Below, piece after piece: positions 61,957 through 64,000 of a stretch of DNA of 64,000 nucleotides. Location of the stretch: assembly GCF_023498005.1 (NCBI RefSeq), contig NZ_CP097289.1:6262001-6326000 (forward strand), read 5' to 3'. The notes under the pieces were generated by a model, which saw nothing but the letters and a program-made list of their open reading frames with translations, was not told the origin of the DNA and did not search any database. This stretch comes from Streptomyces durmitorensis. Its GTDB lineage: Bacteria > Actinomycetota > Actinomycetes > Streptomycetales > Streptomycetaceae. A program made the translations under genes and the position numbers. Each line of letters begins with the position of its first letter. Position 1 is the first letter of the stretch.

Positions 61957-62915
61957 CAGGCGGTCCCCCTCAGGCGCGGATTGACCAGCAGATGGAGGAT
62001 GTCGAGGACCAGGTTCACGACCACGAACCCGACGGCCGTCGTGATGACGACCCCCTGCACGACGGCCGGGTCGCCGTTCTTCACGGCGTCGATCATCAGC
62101 TTGCCCATGCCGGGCAGCGAGAAGATCGTCTCGATGACGACCGCGCCGCCCAGCAGATAGCCGACGCGCAGGCCGAGCACGGTCAGCGGGTTGATGAGGG
62201 CGTTGCGCAGGACGTTGCGGCCGACGACCACGACCGGTGGCAGGCCGCTGCCGATCGCCGTCCGTACGTAGTCCTTGTCGAGCTCCTCGACCACCGCCGT
62301 GCGGATGATGCGGGTGAGCCCGGCGGCCACCGGCAGGGAGAGCGCGAGGGCGGGGAGCGTCATCGACTTGAGCCAGCCGGTGAAGGAGTCGGCGGGGTTG
62401 ACGTATCCGCCGGTCGGGAACCAGCCCGCCTCCACCGCCAGGTACTGGATCATGAGCAGTGCCAGCCAGAAGCCGGGCGCCGCCACACCGGTCAGCGAGA
62501 TGACGCGGATGAGCTGGTCGGGGAGCCGGTCGCGGTAGATCGCGGCGGTCACACCGAGCAGAACTGAGATGACGACCGCGATGCCGAGCCCCATGAAGGT
62601 CAGCTGCATGGTCAGGGGAAGCGCGGTGGTGACCTGGTCCACCACCGGTGAGCGGGTGAGCACGCTGATGCCCATGTCGCCCTGGACCAGATCGCCTACG
62701 AAGGCGAAGTAGCGCACCGGCAGCGGATCGAGCAGGCCGTTGTCCTCGCGGAACTGCTGGAGCTGCTCCTCGGTCGGATTGGCGCCCTGGTAGAAGGCCG
62801 ACGCCGGATCGATGTCCGAGAACCGCATCACGAGGAAGACGAACAGGACGATGCCGAGCAGCAGCGGGATGAGCAGGGCGAGGCGGCGGGCCAGAATTCT
62901 GACGATCGCGGTCAC
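61956..62915 (-). CDS. ABC transporter permease (OppB/DppB type)
   Basis: 319 residues, about six membrane helices. The N-terminal RILARRLALLIPLLLGIVLFVF anchor, GDMGISVLTRSPV, and EAA-type loop DYVRTAIGSGLPPVVVVGRNVLRNALINP are typical of the B permease of peptide importers. GTG 62915 start, 34 bases after the binding-protein stop. Confidence 0.92.
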
Positions 62916-62949
62916 GTCTGTGTGACTCCCAACGACAGTGCTGAAAGGG

Positions 62950-64000
62950 CTACTTGGCCCACTTGGCCTGGAGGAGGTTGATGCCCGGATAGGGCTGGGC
63001 CTTGATGCCGGTGAGCTTCTTCGGGTCCCAGGCGGTCATCAGCTCGTTGTGGACGACCGGGTAGATCACCGCCTCTTCGGCGACGATGTCGATGTAGTCC
63101 TGGACCATGGCTTTCTTCTTGGTGGCGTCGGGCTCGCGCGTCGCCTGGTCCATGTCCTTGAAGAGCTTCTTGGCGGTGGAGTTGTCCGCCCAGCGGGCGT
63201 AGCCCATCCACAGGTTCTCGGGGCCGTAGTTGTAGTGCATGATCAGGTCGGGGTCGATGCCGAACTGGTTGGGGTTCGACGCTGCCGCGACGATCTGGTA
63301 GTCCTTCTTCTGGTCCATCTTGGTGAAGACGGCCGTGGTCTCCTGCGGGTCGAGCGTCGTCTTGACGCCGATCGCGTCCCACGAGGCCTTGATGGTCGGC
63401 AGACAGTCGACGATCCAACTCACGTTCACCGCCATGAGGTTGATCGACAGATCCTTGACCCCGGCCTCCTTCAGGAGCGCCTTCGCTTTCTTCGGGTCGT
63501 ACGCGTAGACCGTCTTCGCGGGCCGGTAGGCGGGGTTGGACTCGTTGAGGAACGAGGTCGACGCCTTGCCGTGGCCCTTGAGCGCGACCTCGATCATCTT
63601 CTCGGTGTCGATGGCGTAGTGCAGGGCCTGGCGCACGCGCACGTCGTCGAAGGGCTTGTGCGCGGTGTTGAACATCAGGAACAGGTTGTTCATCCCCGCC
63701 CCGCCCTCGACGGTGAGCCCGCCCTTCTTGAGCTGCTCGATGTTGGCGTACGGGATGTTGTCCGCGATCTCCGAGTCGGCGCTGCCGCCGGAGATCTTCG
63801 CGACGCGGGGCGCCGCGTCCACGATGGTCAGCCAGTTCATCTTCTTGAAGGCGGCCTTGCGGGGGCCGTTGTAGTCGTCGAAGGCCTCGAAGGTGGTGTT
63901 GGACTTCGGGGCGTGCGACGCCTGCTTGTACGGTCCCGAGCCCACTGCCTTGCCCTTGGTCGCGTCGTCCCAGGCGCCGGGCTTGGAGAAGACGTGCTTC
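62950..64000 (-). CDS. Extracellular solute-binding protein, family 5 (C-terminal part)
   Basis: SBP_bac_5 (OppA/DppA-type) receptor for the ABC importer. The frame is open to the right edge of the window, so the signal peptide and N-terminal lobe are missing; about 350 residues are visible. Family marks include VGSGPYKQ, FNTAHKPFDDVRVRQALHYAID and DPKKAKALLKEAG. First known gene of the operon whose order is binding protein, B permease, C-D fusion, F ATPase, aldolase. Confidence 0.9.
   Translation of the reverse strand, partial: KHVFSKPGAWDDATKGKAVGSGPYKQASHAPKSNTTFEAFDDYNGPRKAAFKKMNWLTIVDAAPRVAKISGGSADSEIADNIPYANIEQLKKGGLTVEGGAGMNNLFLMFNTAHKPFDDVRVRQALHYAIDTEKMIEVALKGHGKASTSFLNESNPAYRPAKTVYAYDPKKAKALLKEAGVKDLSINLMAVNVSWIVDCLPTIKASWDAIGVKTTLDPQETTAVFTKMDQKKDYQIVAAASNPNQFGIDPDLIMHYNYGPENLWMGYARWADNSTAKKLFKDMDQATREPDATKKKAMVQDYIDIVAEEAVIYPVVHNELMTAWDPKKLTGIKAQPYPGINLLQAKWAK

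Overview
This 64 kb window is high-GC actinobacterial DNA, almost certainly a Streptomyces chromosomal core region. The evidence is GC-rich codon third positions, many GTG starts, ATGA/GTGA translational couplings, a CIRCE/hrcA/dnaJ heat-shock unit, the comEA-comEC-holA-rpsT-lepA order, a leuA leader peptide, and a gene order that, as I recall it, parallels S. coelicolor from leuS (about SCO2571) down to leuA (about SCO2528). No prophage, transposase, CRISPR array, rRNA or tRNA was found.

Layout. 1-10 kb: the leuS 3' end, a membrane protein, a DegV lipid-binding protein, comEA-comEC (DNA uptake type), a YceI protein and holA. 10-15 kb: rpsT and lepA (divergent) and an acyl-CoA synthetase. 15-22 kb: a signalling block with a response regulator, a cytosolic hybrid histidine kinase carrying a tandem HAMP array, and a divergent SpoIIE-type phosphatase. 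22-29 kb: hemW, DUF3097, a metallo-hydrolase, hrcA-dnaJ under a CIRCE operator, nitronate monooxygenase and rsmE. 29-37 kb: a VOC protein, a lipoprotein, Tricorn protease, a repeat-filled gap, HIT, RNase Z and a deaminase. 36.7-38 kb: a macrolide-type glycosyltransferase preceded by a nine-codon upstream ORF that can pair base by base with the ribosome binding site region. 38-46 kb: a PfkB kinase, phoH-ybeY-CNNM-MmcQ, a zinc-site-less cytidine deaminase relative, amt-glnK with a GlnR-like box, and era with two extra copies of its 3' end behind it. 46-53 kb: an MFS transporter with a GH1 glucosidase, a protealysin-like M4 peptidase with its emfourin inhibitor, and leuA with a leucine-codon leader. 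53-64 kb: a zinc-ribbon/TerB protein, an MMPL exporter followed by a two-component pair, and an Opp-type ABC operon containing a permease-ATPase fusion and ending in a DapA-family lyase.

How it fits together. Much of the region is informational housekeeping: tRNA charging, 16S methylation, ribosome maturation by YbeY/Era/RsmE, LepA and S20. Stress and regulatory modules are interleaved. The strongest new signal is the region 36.70-36.86 kb. A probable leaderless upstream ORF (MDSFIQLYG) forms a 20-bp interrupted stem that buries the Shine-Dalgarno of the glycosyltransferase, which is what a drug-inducible translational attenuator would look like. Second is the era 3' end, present three times with only synonymous differences. 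Intergenic gaps are populated by a dispersed palindromic repeat family seen at 22.98, 38.07, 43.02, 46.35 and 57.75 kb.
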